Shown here piece after piece: positions 9,410 to 18,408 of a stretch of DNA of 57,220 nucleotides. The stretch is from assembly GCA_934667275.1 (NCBI GenBank), contig CAKULK010000015.1:1-57220 (forward strand). Direction: 5' to 3'. Source of the stretch: an uncultured Bacteroidales bacterium. GTDB taxonomy: Bacteria; Bacteroidota; Bacteroidia; Bacteroidales; Paludibacteraceae. The notes beneath the pieces are model-generated. The model saw nothing but the letters and a program-made list of their open reading frames with translations. It was not told the DNA's origin and did no database searches. Every line of letters starts with the position of its first letter. Within the stretch, counting starts at the first letter, position 1. Both the position numbers and the translations under genes were made by a program.

Positions 9410-9485
9410 TGGTAGTGCTACCCGGACTCGAACCGGGGTTTACGGCGTGAGAGGCCGTTGTCCTAGGCCACTAGACGATAGCACC
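9410..9485 (-). tRNA. tRNA-Glu (anticodon CTC)
   Basis: The 76-nt gene includes an encoded CCA end. The acceptor stem is GGTGCTA with TAGCACT (one G-T pair at the end), then discriminator A and CCA. The anticodon stem is ACGGC/GCCGT around the loop CTCTCAC, giving anticodon CTC, which reads GAG. The T-arm carries GGTTCGAGTCC. A strong promoter and a terminator flank it, so it is transcribed on its own. Confidence 0.95.
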
Positions 9486-9510
9486 CTATTGCTTTTCTCG
9501 AAAGCGGGTG

Positions 9511-9542
9511 CAAAGGTACTGCTAATTTTCGACATACGCAAA
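9511..9542 (-). promoter_or_regulatory. tRNA-Glu promoter
   Basis: The minus-strand -7 box is TACCTTTG (9518-9511) and the -33 is TTTG (9542-9539), with a 20-bp spacer. This is a full match to the Bacteroidetes housekeeping consensus, with transcription starting just upstream of the tRNA 5' end at 9485. Confidence 0.85.
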
Positions 9543-9567
9543 TAAAAACCGGAAAAACATGATTTTT

Positions 9568-9598
9568 TTTGCTATTTCATAGAAAATAAGTATCTTTG
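9568..9598 (+). promoter_or_regulatory. nadE operon promoter
   Basis: -33 TTTG (9568-9571), 19-bp spacer, -7 TATCTTTG (9591-9598). Full consensus match, 29 bp before the nadE start codon. It probably drives nadE, the dsbD-like gene, rlmB and gph, which are spaced closely with no other promoter visible. Confidence 0.88.
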
Positions 9599-9626
9599 CA
9601 AACTAAAATAGAAAAGACTTAACCCG

Positions 9627-11555
9627 ATGAAAAAGAACTTAGGATTTGTCCGCGTAGCCGCTGCCGTACCTCAAATGCGCGTAGCCGACTGCCATTACAA
9701 CACCCATGAAATCAAGCAACAGATAGCCGAAGCCATAGATGAAGGCGTGCAAGTGATATGCTTTCCCGAGTTGAGCGTGACGGGGTACACCTGCGCCGAT
9801 TTGTTTTTTACACAACAGTTGCAGCAGGACACCCTTAAATGCTTGGAGGAGATATGTGCAAGCACCAGAAACCAGCCGATAGTGGTATTAGTGGGCGGTC
9901 CGCTGAAAGTGGATAACAACCTGTACAACTGCGCGTTCGTGATGACAGATGGCGAGGTGATAGGCGTGGTGCCGAAGGTGAATCTGCCGAATACGGGTGA
10001 GTTTTACGAGAAGCGTTGGTTCACCTCGGGACGCGCGGCGATGGAGCATGCCGCCAACGGTTTGCAGCCGCGCATTCCGACCATCGAACTATGGGGCGGC
10101 GATGTACCGTTTGGTCCTGATTTACTGTTTGTTACGCGCGATTACTGCTTTGGAATCGAGTTGTGCGAGGACCTTTGGTCGCCACTGCCAGTGAGTACGC
10201 AATTAGCGATACAAGGTGCGGAAATCATCTTCAACCTGTCGAGCAGCAACTGCGTGACGGGCAAGCACGCATTCCGCCGCCAGATGATTACGCAACAGTC
10301 AGCACGTGTGCATTGCGGATACGTCTATACCTCGTCGGGCATCGGCGAATCAACCACCGACCTTGTATTCTCCGGAAGCACTTACATTGCCGAAAACGGC
10401 GACCTTTTGGAGATGGGGGAGCGATTCCAGATGGACAGCACCATGGTGATTTCGGAGATAGATATTGAGCGTTTACGTATTGACCGTCAGCGAAATACGA
10501 ATTTCACGAAAGACCAACACGGGCATTACAGAAAGATAAACGTGGCTCCGATTGACCCTGAAGACGGTTTTGTGGAGCCGATTCACCGCCATTTCTGCCC
10601 CACCCCATTCGTGCCGCGGGAGGAAGACAAACTGAGTTACTGCGAGGATGTATTCAGCATTCAGACCTGCGGATTGTTTCGGCGCTGGCAACACACCCAC
10701 GCAGAAAGCGTGGTAGTAGGCATTTCGGGCGGTTTGGACTCGACGTTGGCCTTATTGGTGTGCGTGCTGACCGCAGACCGTTTGGGCTACAAGCGGTCGC
10801 AAGTGATAGGCGTGACGATGCCCGGCTTCGGCACCAGCGACCGCACCTACCACAACGCCATCGCGCTGATGGAGCAATTGGGCGTGAGCATCCACGAGGT
10901 GCCCATCCGCGATATGACCACCCAGCATCTGCATGACATAGACCACGATATGAATGTGCATGACGTGACCTACGAGAACGCGCAGGCGCGCATACGCACG
11001 CTCATATTAATGGATATGGCGAACAAATACAACGGATTGGTGGTAGGGACAGGCGATTTGAGCGAATTGGCATTGGGTTGGGCGACCTACTGCGGCGACC
11101 AGATGTCGATGTACGGCGTGAACGCCGGTATCCCCAAGACCTTGGTGCGCTGTATGGTGCGCCATGCGGCAGAAAACGTGTTCGGGGAAGAGACGAGGAA
11201 GATTCTGCTTGACATTATTGACACCCCCGTTTCGCCGGAGTTGCTGCCGCCCGACAAAGAGGGAAATATCGCACAGATTACAGAAGACAAGGTGGGGCCC
11301 TACGAGTTGCACGACTTTTTCCTGTACTACTTTTTAAGATTCGGGTTCACGCAGGAGAAGATTGCCTACATGGCGTCACTCGCCTTTGAAGACCAGTACA
11401 GCGAAGAGGTGATAAACCATTGGCTGCAAGTGTTTATGCACAGATTCTATACGCAACAATTCAAACGCAGTTGCCTGCCAGACGGGCCAAAAGTGGTAGG
11501 CATAAGTCTCTCACCACGAGGCGATTGGCGCATGCCAAGCGATGTGAGCATTTGA
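9627..11555 (+). CDS. nadE: glutamine-dependent NAD+ synthase
   Basis: This enzyme makes NAD+ from deamido-NAD+, ATP and ammonia drawn from glutamine. The 642-residue, two-domain form is seen. An N-terminal nitrilase-fold glutaminase carries the Glu-Lys-Cys triad at about E47 (CFPELSVTGY), K117 (VPKVNLPN) and C180 (IELCEDLWSP). The C-terminal ATP-pyrophosphatase synthetase domain has the P-loop motif SGGLDSTLAL near 366. Length is normal for the family. It is the first gene of a plus-strand unit, with a consensus promoter 29 bp upstream. The cytoplasmic cofactor role has no evident link to the downstream genes. Confidence 0.97.
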   Translation: MKKNLGFVRVAAAVPQMRVADCHYNTHEIKQQIAEAIDEGVQVICFPELSVTGYTCADLFFTQQLQQDTLKCLEEICASTRNQPIVVLVGGPLKVDNNLYNCAFVMTDGEVIGVVPKVNLPNTGEFYEKRWFTSGRAAMEHAANGLQPRIPTIELWGGDVPFGPDLLFVTRDYCFGIELCEDLWSPLPVSTQLAIQGAEIIFNLSSSNCVTGKHAFRRQMITQQSARVHCGYVYTSSGIGESTTDLVFSGSTYIAENGDLLEMGERFQMDSTMVISEIDIERLRIDRQRNTNFTKDQHGHYRKINVAPIDPEDGFVEPIHRHFCPTPFVPREEDKLSYCEDVFSIQTCGLFRRWQHTHAESVVVGISGGLDSTLALLVCVLTADRLGYKRSQVIGVTMPGFGTSDRTYHNAIALMEQLGVSIHEVPIRDMTTQHLHDIDHDMNVHDVTYENAQARIRTLILMDMANKYNGLVVGTGDLSELALGWATYCGDQMSMYGVNAGIPKTLVRCMVRHAAENVFGEETRKILLDIIDTPVSPELLPPDKEGNIAQITEDKVGPYELHDFFLYYFLRFGFTQEKIAYMASLAFEDQYSEEVINHWLQVFMHRFYTQQFKRSCLPDGPKVVGISLSPRGDWRMPSDVSI

Positions 11556-11576
11556 TAATAAAAGATTGGAAACGGG

Positions 11577-13238
11577 ATGAAGAAGCGGATTTGGATTAGC
11601 ATGATGAGTGTGGTGCTGGCAGTGGGTGCATTGCAAGCACAGATAGTGGATGCCGTACACTGGAATGGTACGCAAACAGGTGACAGTGTGATACTTACCG
11701 CTACTATTGACGCAGGGTGGCATATGACGCTGATTAGCATCAACGACTCGGCGATTGGCGCAGAATATAGCGACACCTATACCATTGTGTGCCCGACAGG
11801 AGATATTGCAGTCCGCTACAACACGTGCAACGACCGCATGTGCACCGCCCCTGTGGTGTGGGAATACTCTCCGTCCGTTATTACAGAAACGCCTGTAACT
11901 GAACCAGTTAAAGAGCATAGTACCGACCTATGGTGGGTGTTTCTGATGGGATTGTTGGGCGGTCTGCTGGCGATATTCACACCATGCGTATGGCCGATTA
12001 TTCCGATGACGGTGTCGTTTTTCCTGAAGCGGTCGGAGGAACATGGTGTACGGGACGCCTTATTGTACGGGTTAGCGATTATCGTGACATACGTCGGATT
12101 GGGTCTGCTGATTACCGTGATATTTGGCGCGTCAGCACTTAACGCGTTGGCTACCAATGCGATAGTAAACTTATTCTTCTTTGCGCTATTGGTTGTTTTC
12201 GCGCTATCGTTCTTCGGATTGTTTGAGATACAACTGCCTTCGTCGTGGTCCACCAAATTGGACGAAAAGGCCCGTAGCACCGGCGGTATGCTGAGTATCC
12301 TGATGATGGCACTGACATTGGTGATAGTGTCGTTTTCATGCACGGGTCCTATCATTGGCACGTTATTAGTGGAGGCGGCAGGACATAGCCTGCTCGCCCC
12401 CGCGATAGGGATGTTGGGCTTCGCCATTGCGTTGGCATTGCCTTTCTCGCTGTTTGCGATGTTCCCTAAATGGATGAAACAAATGCCGAAATCGGGCGGA
12501 TGGATGCAATCGTTGAAAGTGGTACTGGCATTTGTGGAACTGGCCTTGTCGCTGAAATTCCTGAGCGTTGCCGACCTTGCATACGGTTGGGGGATACTGC
12601 CAAGATGGCTGTTTATTGCCGTATGGGTGGCATGTTTCTTCGGCATCGGACTGTACCTGATATGGGGTATCAGAAAGGTTTCCACTACGCGCAAAGTGAT
12701 TCGCACGGTGGTGATAATCACGTCATGGCTATTCACCGCCTACCTCGTACCCGGATTATGGGGTGCCCCCGTGAAGGCAATTTCCGCCTTTGCGCCCCCT
12801 ATGCCGATTGAGGACCGCGAGGTATTCAATGACTACGAGGAAGGTTTGCAATATGCATTACAAACCGGGAAACCGGTACTATTGGACTTTTCGGGCTACG
12901 GGTGCGTGAATTGCCGCAAGATGGAAGCATATGTGTTAGACGACGATTCGGTGAAAGCGAGACTGCGCAACTATGTGGTTATCACCCTGTTCGTGGATGA
13001 CAAGCAACCACGAGAGGCAAAAATAACAACAGGTGCATTTGCCTTTGGCGATAATACACAGCCCACAGAGACCAAAAAGGAGAGCATCGGCGACTATAAC
13101 TCGCGCATTCAGCGTGAACAATATGGGTCGAACGCACAACCTTACTTTGTGCAACTATCTCCGCAAGGCACGCCTGTCAGCGAACCCTACGCTTTTTCCA
13201 CCTCACCGGAAGACTTTTTGCATTGGTTGAAATACTAA
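11577..13238 (+). CDS. dsbD: DsbD-like thiol:disulfide interchange protein
   Basis: A 553-residue protein that should carry reducing power from cytoplasmic thioredoxin across the inner membrane. Order: signal peptide (1-21), an N-terminal periplasmic DsbD-alpha-like domain (about 22-105), an eight-helix CcdA-type membrane core (about 118-400), then a C-terminal thioredoxin-like domain. Redox cysteines are visible in the membrane core at C137 (IFTPCVWPIIPM) and C255 (SFSCTGPIIG), and in the thioredoxin domain as the CVNC pair (C443, C446; GYGCVNCRKMEAYV). It sits 21 bp after nadE and 10 bp before rlmB. The partner could be a periplasmic isomerase or a cytochrome maturation protein; none is in the window. 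Confidence 0.92.
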   Translation: MKKRIWISMMSVVLAVGALQAQIVDAVHWNGTQTGDSVILTATIDAGWHMTLISINDSAIGAEYSDTYTIVCPTGDIAVRYNTCNDRMCTAPVVWEYSPSVITETPVTEPVKEHSTDLWWVFLMGLLGGLLAIFTPCVWPIIPMTVSFFLKRSEEHGVRDALLYGLAIIVTYVGLGLLITVIFGASALNALATNAIVNLFFFALLVVFALSFFGLFEIQLPSSWSTKLDEKARSTGGMLSILMMALTLVIVSFSCTGPIIGTLLVEAAGHSLLAPAIGMLGFAIALALPFSLFAMFPKWMKQMPKSGGWMQSLKVVLAFVELALSLKFLSVADLAYGWGILPRWLFIAVWVACFFGIGLYLIWGIRKVSTTRKVIRTVVIITSWLFTAYLVPGLWGAPVKAISAFAPPMPIEDREVFNDYEEGLQYALQTGKPVLLDFSGYGCVNCRKMEAYVLDDDSVKARLRNYVVITLFVDDKQPREAKITTGAFAFGDNTQPTETKKESIGDYNSRIQREQYGSNAQPYFVQLSPQGTPVSEPYAFSTSPEDFLHWLKY

Positions 13239-13248
13239 AATCAGATAT

Positions 13249-14025
13249 ATGTTTACTCACGACAAACCCAAATATGAGACGCGCCGCGTACCCGAGAAAG
13301 AGATGATTTTCGGCACACGTGCCGTGATTGAAGCCATCGAAGCAGGAAAGACCATCGACAAAATCCTGCTGCGCCGCGATATGACCTCCGCCACAGGGCG
13401 TGAACTGCTGAAACATCTGCAGGGAACCACCACCCCAGTGCAAAAAGTGCCCGTGGAGAAACTGAACCAATACACCGACAAGAACCACCAAGGCGTGATT
13501 GCATTCCTGAGTCCGATAGAGTTCTATCGCGTGGAAGATGTCGTACCCGCTTTGTTTGAACAAGGCGAGACACCGTTGCTAATGGTACTTGACGGCATTA
13601 CCGATGTGCGTAACTTCGGTGCCATCGCGCGCACGTGCGCATGCGCGGGCGTACACGCGTTATTAATAGGTGCATACGGCAGCGTGAGCATTAACGGCGA
13701 TGCAATGAAGACTTCGGCGGGAGCCCTGCACTCACTGCCCGTATGCAAAGTGGACAACCTGCAACAATGCCTGCAATACCTGCGCGACTCCGGTATCCAC
13801 ATCGTGGCGGCGACCGAACATGCCGAACACAACTATACCGATGCCGATATGACGGCCCCACTTGCCATCGTGATGGGCAGCGAAGACAGGGGTATCTACG
13901 AGCCCAACCTCCGTCTTTGTACTGACCAAGTGCGCATACCGATGCACGGGCCGATAGAAAGCCTAAATGTGAGCGTGGCAGCAGGTGTGATGCTGTATGA
14001 GGCTGTCCGTCAGCGCAACAAGTGA
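13249..14025 (+). CDS. rlmB: 23S rRNA 2'-O-methyltransferase, TrmH/RlmB family
   Basis: A 258-residue SPOUT methyltransferase. The N-terminal substrate-binding region starts IFGTRAVIEAIEAGKTIDKI (about 15-34). The catalytic knot carries the three family motifs: DGITDVRNFGAIAR (near 114-127), IVMGSEDRGI (near 206-215) and IPMHGPIESLNVSVAAG (near 230-246). Family knowledge points to Gm2251 of 23S rRNA with S-adenosylmethionine as donor. A related TrmH-family target cannot be excluded from sequence alone. It lies 10 bp after the dsbD-like gene in the same unit. Confidence 0.9.
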   Translation: MFTHDKPKYETRRVPEKEMIFGTRAVIEAIEAGKTIDKILLRRDMTSATGRELLKHLQGTTTPVQKVPVEKLNQYTDKNHQGVIAFLSPIEFYRVEDVVPALFEQGETPLLMVLDGITDVRNFGAIARTCACAGVHALLIGAYGSVSINGDAMKTSAGALHSLPVCKVDNLQQCLQYLRDSGIHIVAATEHAEHNYTDADMTAPLAIVMGSEDRGIYEPNLRLCTDQVRIPMHGPIESLNVSVAAGVMLYEAVRQRNK

Positions 14026-14034
14026 TTGAACACG

Positions 14035-14706
14035 ATGGAAGAATGTACGGAAAAGGTTGCCATTTTTGACTTGGACGGCACCCTTATAAATTCAATAGCC
14101 GATTTGGGATTGGCGTGCAACCATGCATTGGAGGCATTCGGTTTTCCGACACATGAGGCGGACGAGTATCCTCATCTGGTGGGCAATGGTGTAAACAAAC
14201 TGATAGAACGCGCCCTGCCGGAAGGACACAAAGATGAAAGCACCATATTGCGTCTGCGTGAAGCATTTATTCCCTACTACGACACGCATAACTGCGTGCA
14301 TACGCACCCATACGACGGCATACCAGAGTTGTTGCAAACACTTAAGCAACAGGGGGTTAAGTTAGGAGTGGCATCCAACAAATATCAAGCCGCCACAGCA
14401 CGTTTGGTGGAATATTTCTTTCCCAATACGTTTGACGCGGTGTTGGGTGAACGCCCGAATGTGCCCCGTAAACCAGAGCCACAAATTGTGTACGACATCT
14501 TGGATGCGATAGGTGTGCATACTTATTCGGGAAGTATATTTTATATCGGCGACTCGTTGGTGGATGTCAATACCGCCCACAATGCCAATTTGCCCGTAAT
14601 AGCGTGTGCATGGGGCTTTTGCAACAAAGAAGAATTGCGCAAAGCAGAGCCTGACTACTTGGTGCATACGCCAACTGAGATAGTACAGATTATCCAACAA
14701 GCCTAA
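14035..14706 (+). CDS. gph: phosphoglycolate phosphatase-like HAD hydrolase
   Basis: A 223-residue HAD phosphatase. Motif I is IFDLDGTLINS (residues 8-18, nucleophile in DLDGT). Motif II is VASNKYQ, a Lys is present near RKPEPQIVYDIL, and the acidic motif is YIGDSLVDVNTAHNA. This order and the cap-domain spacing fit Gph, which removes phosphate from 2-phosphoglycolate formed in DNA repair. I prefer the ATG at 14035. A TTG directly after the rlmB stop (14026) would add only MNT. Last gene of the nadE unit. Related HAD enzymes such as PpaX-type phosphatases are an alternative. Confidence 0.87.
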   Translation: MEECTEKVAIFDLDGTLINSIADLGLACNHALEAFGFPTHEADEYPHLVGNGVNKLIERALPEGHKDESTILRLREAFIPYYDTHNCVHTHPYDGIPELLQTLKQQGVKLGVASNKYQAATARLVEYFFPNTFDAVLGERPNVPRKPEPQIVYDILDAIGVHTYSGSIFYIGDSLVDVNTAHNANLPVIACAWGFCNKEELRKAEPDYLVHTPTEIVQIIQQA

Positions 14707-14726
14707 GTCTTCGGGCAGAACCCTAA

Positions 14727-14758
14727 TTTGTATATTCGGGAATAAATTAGTAACTTTG
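14727..14758 (+). promoter_or_regulatory. promoter of the acyl-CoA synthetase gene
   Basis: -33 TTTG (14727-14730), 20-bp spacer, -7 TAACTTTG (14751-14758). Full consensus match 27 bp before the start codon at 14785, so the gene is transcribed separately from the nadE unit. Confidence 0.85.
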
Positions 14759-14784
14759 CAGCGTAAATTGAAAATTGGATAAGC

Positions 14785-16686
14785 ATGAAAGAAAGATTGA
14801 CTATCATTGACTTTGTGGAGAAATATACGGCGATGTATGCCGACCATGTGTTTCTGCGCGAGAAGATAGATAATGTGTGGACCGAGACCACATACGCGCA
14901 GACACGCGAGCAGGCACACCTAATAGGTGCCGGACTGATGGCATTGGGTATGCAGAAAGGCGAGCGGGCGGCGTTGCTGTCCCAAGGGCGCAACCTATGG
15001 GTGACGGGCGAACTGGGTATCCTGTATGCGGGCGGCGTGAACGTGCCGCTGAGCATCAAGTTGGCAGAAGCAAGCGATTTGCTGTTCCGTATCCAACACT
15101 CTGATGCACAATACATTATGACATCCGAGCAACAACTGCCGAAGATTCGCAAGATACTGCCCGAATGTCCCAACGTGAAGTACGTGATAGTGTTCGACAA
15201 GTTGGACAAATACGAGGACAAAGAGATTGGTATCGACCAGGTGATTGCCAAGGGCGAGTCGTTCCTCGCGCACAACGGAAAGGACTTTGAGGAGCGATAC
15301 AAGTCGGTGGGACCTGACGACTACGCGAATATCAGTTACACATCAGGTACAACGGCCGACCCGAAGGGTATCCTGCTGACACACCGCAACTACACGGCGA
15401 ATGTGGAGCAGGCACGCTCGATTATCGGCGTGGAGCCCGATGATGTGATGCTGATTATATTGCCGTTGGACCACTGCTTCGCGCACGTGGCGGGATTCTA
15501 CACGATGATGTCGTACTGCGGCAGCATAGCCACCGTGCCCGTGGGCAAGACCGCTATCGCAACGCTGAAGAATATCCCACTGTCTATCAAGGAAGTACGT
15601 CCGATGGTGATGCTGTCGGTGCCCGCACTGGCGCGTAACTTCCGCAAGAGCATTGAGACAAGTATCAAGCAAAAGGGCGCGACGGTGGAGAAACTCTACA
15701 ACTTCGCCCTCAACAACGCCATTAAATATAATAAGGAGTACTGGAACCGCGGCGGCAAAGACTTCTGGAGAAAGCCGCTGGTGGATTTGTTCGACAAACT
15801 GATATTCAAGGCTGTGCGTGAGGGATTCGGCGGGCGGATGAAATTCTTTGTAGGCGGCGGTGCGCTATTAGACATCGAGTTGCAACGCTACTTCTGCGCA
15901 GTGGGCATGCCGATGTTCCAAGGCTACGGACTGAGTGAGGCGACGCCGATTATCTGTGCCAACTCGACGGGACACGCTATCTTCGGCTCAAGCGGACGCA
16001 TAGTGTCGGATTTAGATTTGAAGATATGCGACGACGAGGGTAAGGAGGTGCCCGCAGGACAGAAAGGCGAGATAGTGATTCGCGGCGAGAACGTGATGGC
16101 AGGCTATTGGAAGAACCCCGAATCGACCGCCAAGACGATAGTAGACGGCTGGTTGCACACGGGCGATATGGGCTATGTGCGCAAGGACCATCCCGGGTAT
16201 CTGTGGGTGGTAGGTCGCTTCAAGTCGCTGCTAATCAGTTCGGACGGAGAGAAATACAGTCCAGAAGGTTATGAGGATAGTCTGACTGACGGCAGCAAAT
16301 ATATCGAGCAGGTAGTGCTGCACAACAACCAAGACCCCTACACGATTGTGCTGATTGTGCCGAACAAAGAGGCGTTGCGCGAGTACGTGAAGGGCAAGAG
16401 TATTGACCCCGCATCGTATGAGGGCAAGCGCGCTATGCTGCAGAAGATTCAAGCCGAAGCAGACGAATACAAGAACGGCAAGTTTGCAGGTATGTTCCCC
16501 GAGATGTGGCTGCCGAAAGCCATCGCAGTGCTGCCGGAGGCGTTTACGGAGCAGAACCATATGGTGAACTCGACGATGAAGATTGTGCGCGGGAAGGTGG
16601 AGGAATACTACAAAGACCGCATCGAGTACGCCTACACGGCGGAAGGCAAGGATTTGTTCAACGAGAAGAATATGGCGGCACTCTGA
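14785..16686 (+). CDS. fadD: long-chain fatty acid--CoA ligase (AMP-binding)
   Basis: A 633-residue adenylate-forming enzyme that activates fatty acids to acyl-CoA through an acyl-AMP. The ATP-binding motif is YTSGTTADPKGILLTHRN (near 184-201). Further family motifs are GYGLSEATPIIC (near 379), WLHTGDMGYV (near 456) and GRFKSLLISSDGEKYSPE (near 474-491). The last takes the place of the usual GRxKE loop. It is closest to the larger long-chain/FAA-type enzymes (about 600 residues) of Bacteroidales. Own promoter upstream, and a 12-bp-stem hairpin follows. Substrate chain length cannot be read from sequence. Confidence 0.92.
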   Translation: MKERLTIIDFVEKYTAMYADHVFLREKIDNVWTETTYAQTREQAHLIGAGLMALGMQKGERAALLSQGRNLWVTGELGILYAGGVNVPLSIKLAEASDLLFRIQHSDAQYIMTSEQQLPKIRKILPECPNVKYVIVFDKLDKYEDKEIGIDQVIAKGESFLAHNGKDFEERYKSVGPDDYANISYTSGTTADPKGILLTHRNYTANVEQARSIIGVEPDDVMLIILPLDHCFAHVAGFYTMMSYCGSIATVPVGKTAIATLKNIPLSIKEVRPMVMLSVPALARNFRKSIETSIKQKGATVEKLYNFALNNAIKYNKEYWNRGGKDFWRKPLVDLFDKLIFKAVREGFGGRMKFFVGGGALLDIELQRYFCAVGMPMFQGYGLSEATPIICANSTGHAIFGSSGRIVSDLDLKICDDEGKEVPAGQKGEIVIRGENVMAGYWKNPESTAKTIVDGWLHTGDMGYVRKDHPGYLWVVGRFKSLLISSDGEKYSPEGYEDSLTDGSKYIEQVVLHNNQDPYTIVLIVPNKEALREYVKGKSIDPASYEGKRAMLQKIQAEADEYKNGKFAGMFPEMWLPKAIAVLPEAFTEQNHMVNSTMKIVRGKVEEYYKDRIEYAYTAEGKDLFNEKNMAAL

Positions 16687-16711
16687 TTTTGCCACTACCC
16701 TTATTATTCTT

Positions 16712-16742
16712 AGCGAGCCGACCCATATAAGGTCGGCTCGCT
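16712..16742. terminator. strong hairpin between convergent genes
   Basis: agcgagccgacc (16712-16723) pairs perfectly with ggtcggctcgct (16731-16742) around a 7-nt loop. It lies 25 bp after the acyl-CoA synthetase stop. Neither side has a proper T-run (cttgcgttgc after it on the plus strand), so it may terminate weakly or protect the 3' end. Confidence 0.65.
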
Positions 16743-16824
16743 TGCGTTGCAGGACTTGACAATATGGCCGAAGAGGATTCCACAAACACGGCAACATCCT
16801 TGTATCCTCCTTGCAAACACAAAT

Positions 16825-16857
16825 CCCGTTGCCGTGTCGTTGCCGTCTCGTTGCCGT
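16825..16857. repeat. 11-bp tandem array, 3 units (nncgttgccgt)
   Basis: Units ccCGTTGCCGT (16825-16835), gtCGTTGCCGT (16836-16846) and ctCGTTGCCGT (16847-16857). Nine of 11 positions are invariant. It lies in the 342-bp gap between two convergent genes. Apart from the hairpin at 16712-16742, this array, a promoter-like TACCTTTG at 16937-16944 and a small palindrome, the gap holds no gene I can support. Confidence 0.9.
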
Positions 16858-16954
16858 AATTTACAGCGGGAAGGAGTGAGAAAGATGTTACAAAGAAGGG
16901 AGACCGTCACTCCCGTGAAAGCCTCCCTAAGACTAATACCTTTGTTAACCTTCA

Positions 16955-16972
16955 GTTACATTTACATGTAAC
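16955..16972. repeat. 6-bp-arm palindrome (gttaca-6-tgtaac)
   Basis: GTTACA (16955-16960) and TGTAAC (16967-16972) are perfect inverted repeats around a 6-bp centre. They lie 11 bp downstream of a promoter-like -7 box, TACCTTTG (16937-16944). An operator or small hairpin is possible. The only downstream plus-strand reading frame, starting at 16989, runs antisense into the neighbouring gene. Confidence 0.45.
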
Positions 16973-17028
16973 CATAAAATCCTATATCATGAAAAAACGT
17001 TTGTATGTTATTTTTGTCCTTAACCGAT

Positions 17029-18390
17029 TTATCTTCGAGAACCGCCCCCCGAGCGCGAGGAACTGCCACCACTTGAACGACTGCCACCCGACATTCCACC
17101 AGACATACTACCTCCCGACGAACGCATACCTCCGCCCATGGAAGACTGCATGGTTGCACCCGAAGAACGCGCAGGAGCCGATGATGACGAAGATCGCATT
17201 GACGCAGATGAAGAACGCATATTGGTACTCGGCTGAGTACGCACAGAGGTACTATTGACCGAAGAGCGCGACCCTGTATCAGACACGCGACTATTAACAG
17301 ATGACGATGCAGAACGCGTGGGCGTAGAAGAAACACTACGTGATGCGGGCGTGGCAGCGGTGCGAGTGGTGACCGATGACGTCCGCGAGGCAGATGTTGC
17401 CGTTGAACGTGAGTTGCCATCGGCTACGCGACTCTGCGCGGCATTGCGAGAAGAAGAGGCAGTACGACCACTTGCCGAAGCCTGTGTACGTGTTGCAGAC
17501 GAAGTGCTTGTGCGGATATTACTACTGCCAAAAGAGCGAGATGCCGCACTTCCTTCCGAGACATTGCGCGAAGCAGCAACATTGTTTCTGTTTGAAGATA
17601 GATTGCCATTAGCCATAGCGGAACGTGTAGATGTACGACGCTCCACCTCAAAAGAGCGAGCATTGGTCACATTACGATTGGCATTTCGCGTAGCAAACGA
17701 GCGTTCCGGATGACGTACCGCATAGTCGGAACGACGAATCGGGTCGTACATCGGATAATAGTGGTCATGCGGATGATGCCCCGTACGATAGGAGCAAACC
17801 GGATGCCAATGGTGATGCCAATAACAATGGTCCCAATATATATGAGGTGCCACGCAATAGTAGGGATGCCACCAACCAGGCCAATAATCCCAGTAGTAAG
17901 GTGAATACCAGCAAACCCAATCGGGTCCCCAAAACCAATCGTAGATGTAGGGGCGATAGACATATACAGGCTCAATGATGTAGTTGGTGCCATAGATGTA
18001 CTCATCGCCGATAACCTGCACAGTAACGCTCTCTGTTTCAGGGTCTTTCTCTACGTAGATAGATGCCACATCCTGATACACATCCTTTGCGAGCACCGCT
18101 TGCAGGACCACGAGATGGCGATTGCCATCTGCAGTCTCGATGACACGCAAGTAGTCCACCTGCCCATCCCCGTTCAAGTCAAGATTCGAGAATGCAGAAT
18201 CCGGATTATTGAGCATCGCCTCAAACTCTTCCAAGTCTTTTGCCTGACCCAAGAGCGTGGCAACTGTTTTCAAATCAAGATTTTCAGAAATATCCGTAGA
18301 GGTGGCTGTCACCGTCACGGTCTCATCTGCGCGAACCGTCCAAGACGTGAACGCCAAACAAGCCATCAAAAGAAACATTCTCGCTTTCAT
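17029..18390 (-). CDS. secreted Ser/Arg-rich protein with EF-hand-like loop
   Basis: A 453-residue exported protein with a signal peptide at 1-21. Residues about 30-130 form a small folded domain with a calcium-loop-like sequence, DLNGDGQVDYLRV (71-83). Residues about 135-215 are extraordinarily rich in Trp, Tyr, His and Pro, with motifs such as WHPYY and HHHWHP. From about 225 to the end the chain is low-complexity Ser/Arg/Thr/Ala, finishing in Gly-Ser-rich SSSRSGGGSRR. Function unknown; such a tail suggests an extended basic surface or periplasmic protein. It is 18 bp downstream of ribBA and probably the last gene of the cdd-lptF/G-ribBA unit. Confidence 0.82.
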   Translation of the reverse strand: MKARMFLLMACLAFTSWTVRADETVTVTATSTDISENLDLKTVATLLGQAKDLEEFEAMLNNPDSAFSNLDLNGDGQVDYLRVIETADGNRHLVVLQAVLAKDVYQDVASIYVEKDPETESVTVQVIGDEYIYGTNYIIEPVYVYRPYIYDWFWGPDWVCWYSPYYWDYWPGWWHPYYCVAPHIYWDHCYWHHHWHPVCSYRTGHHPHDHYYPMYDPIRRSDYAVRHPERSFATRNANRNVTNARSFEVERRTSTRSAMANGNLSSNRNNVAASRNVSEGSAASRSFGSSNIRTSTSSATRTQASASGRTASSSRNAAQSRVADGNSRSTATSASRTSSVTTRTAATPASRSVSSTPTRSASSSVNSRVSDTGSRSSVNSTSVRTQPSTNMRSSSASMRSSSSSAPARSSGATMQSSMGGGMRSSGGSMSGGMSGGSRSSGGSSSRSGGGSRR

Positions 18391-18408
18391 ATTAGACCTC
18401 CTTTAAGA

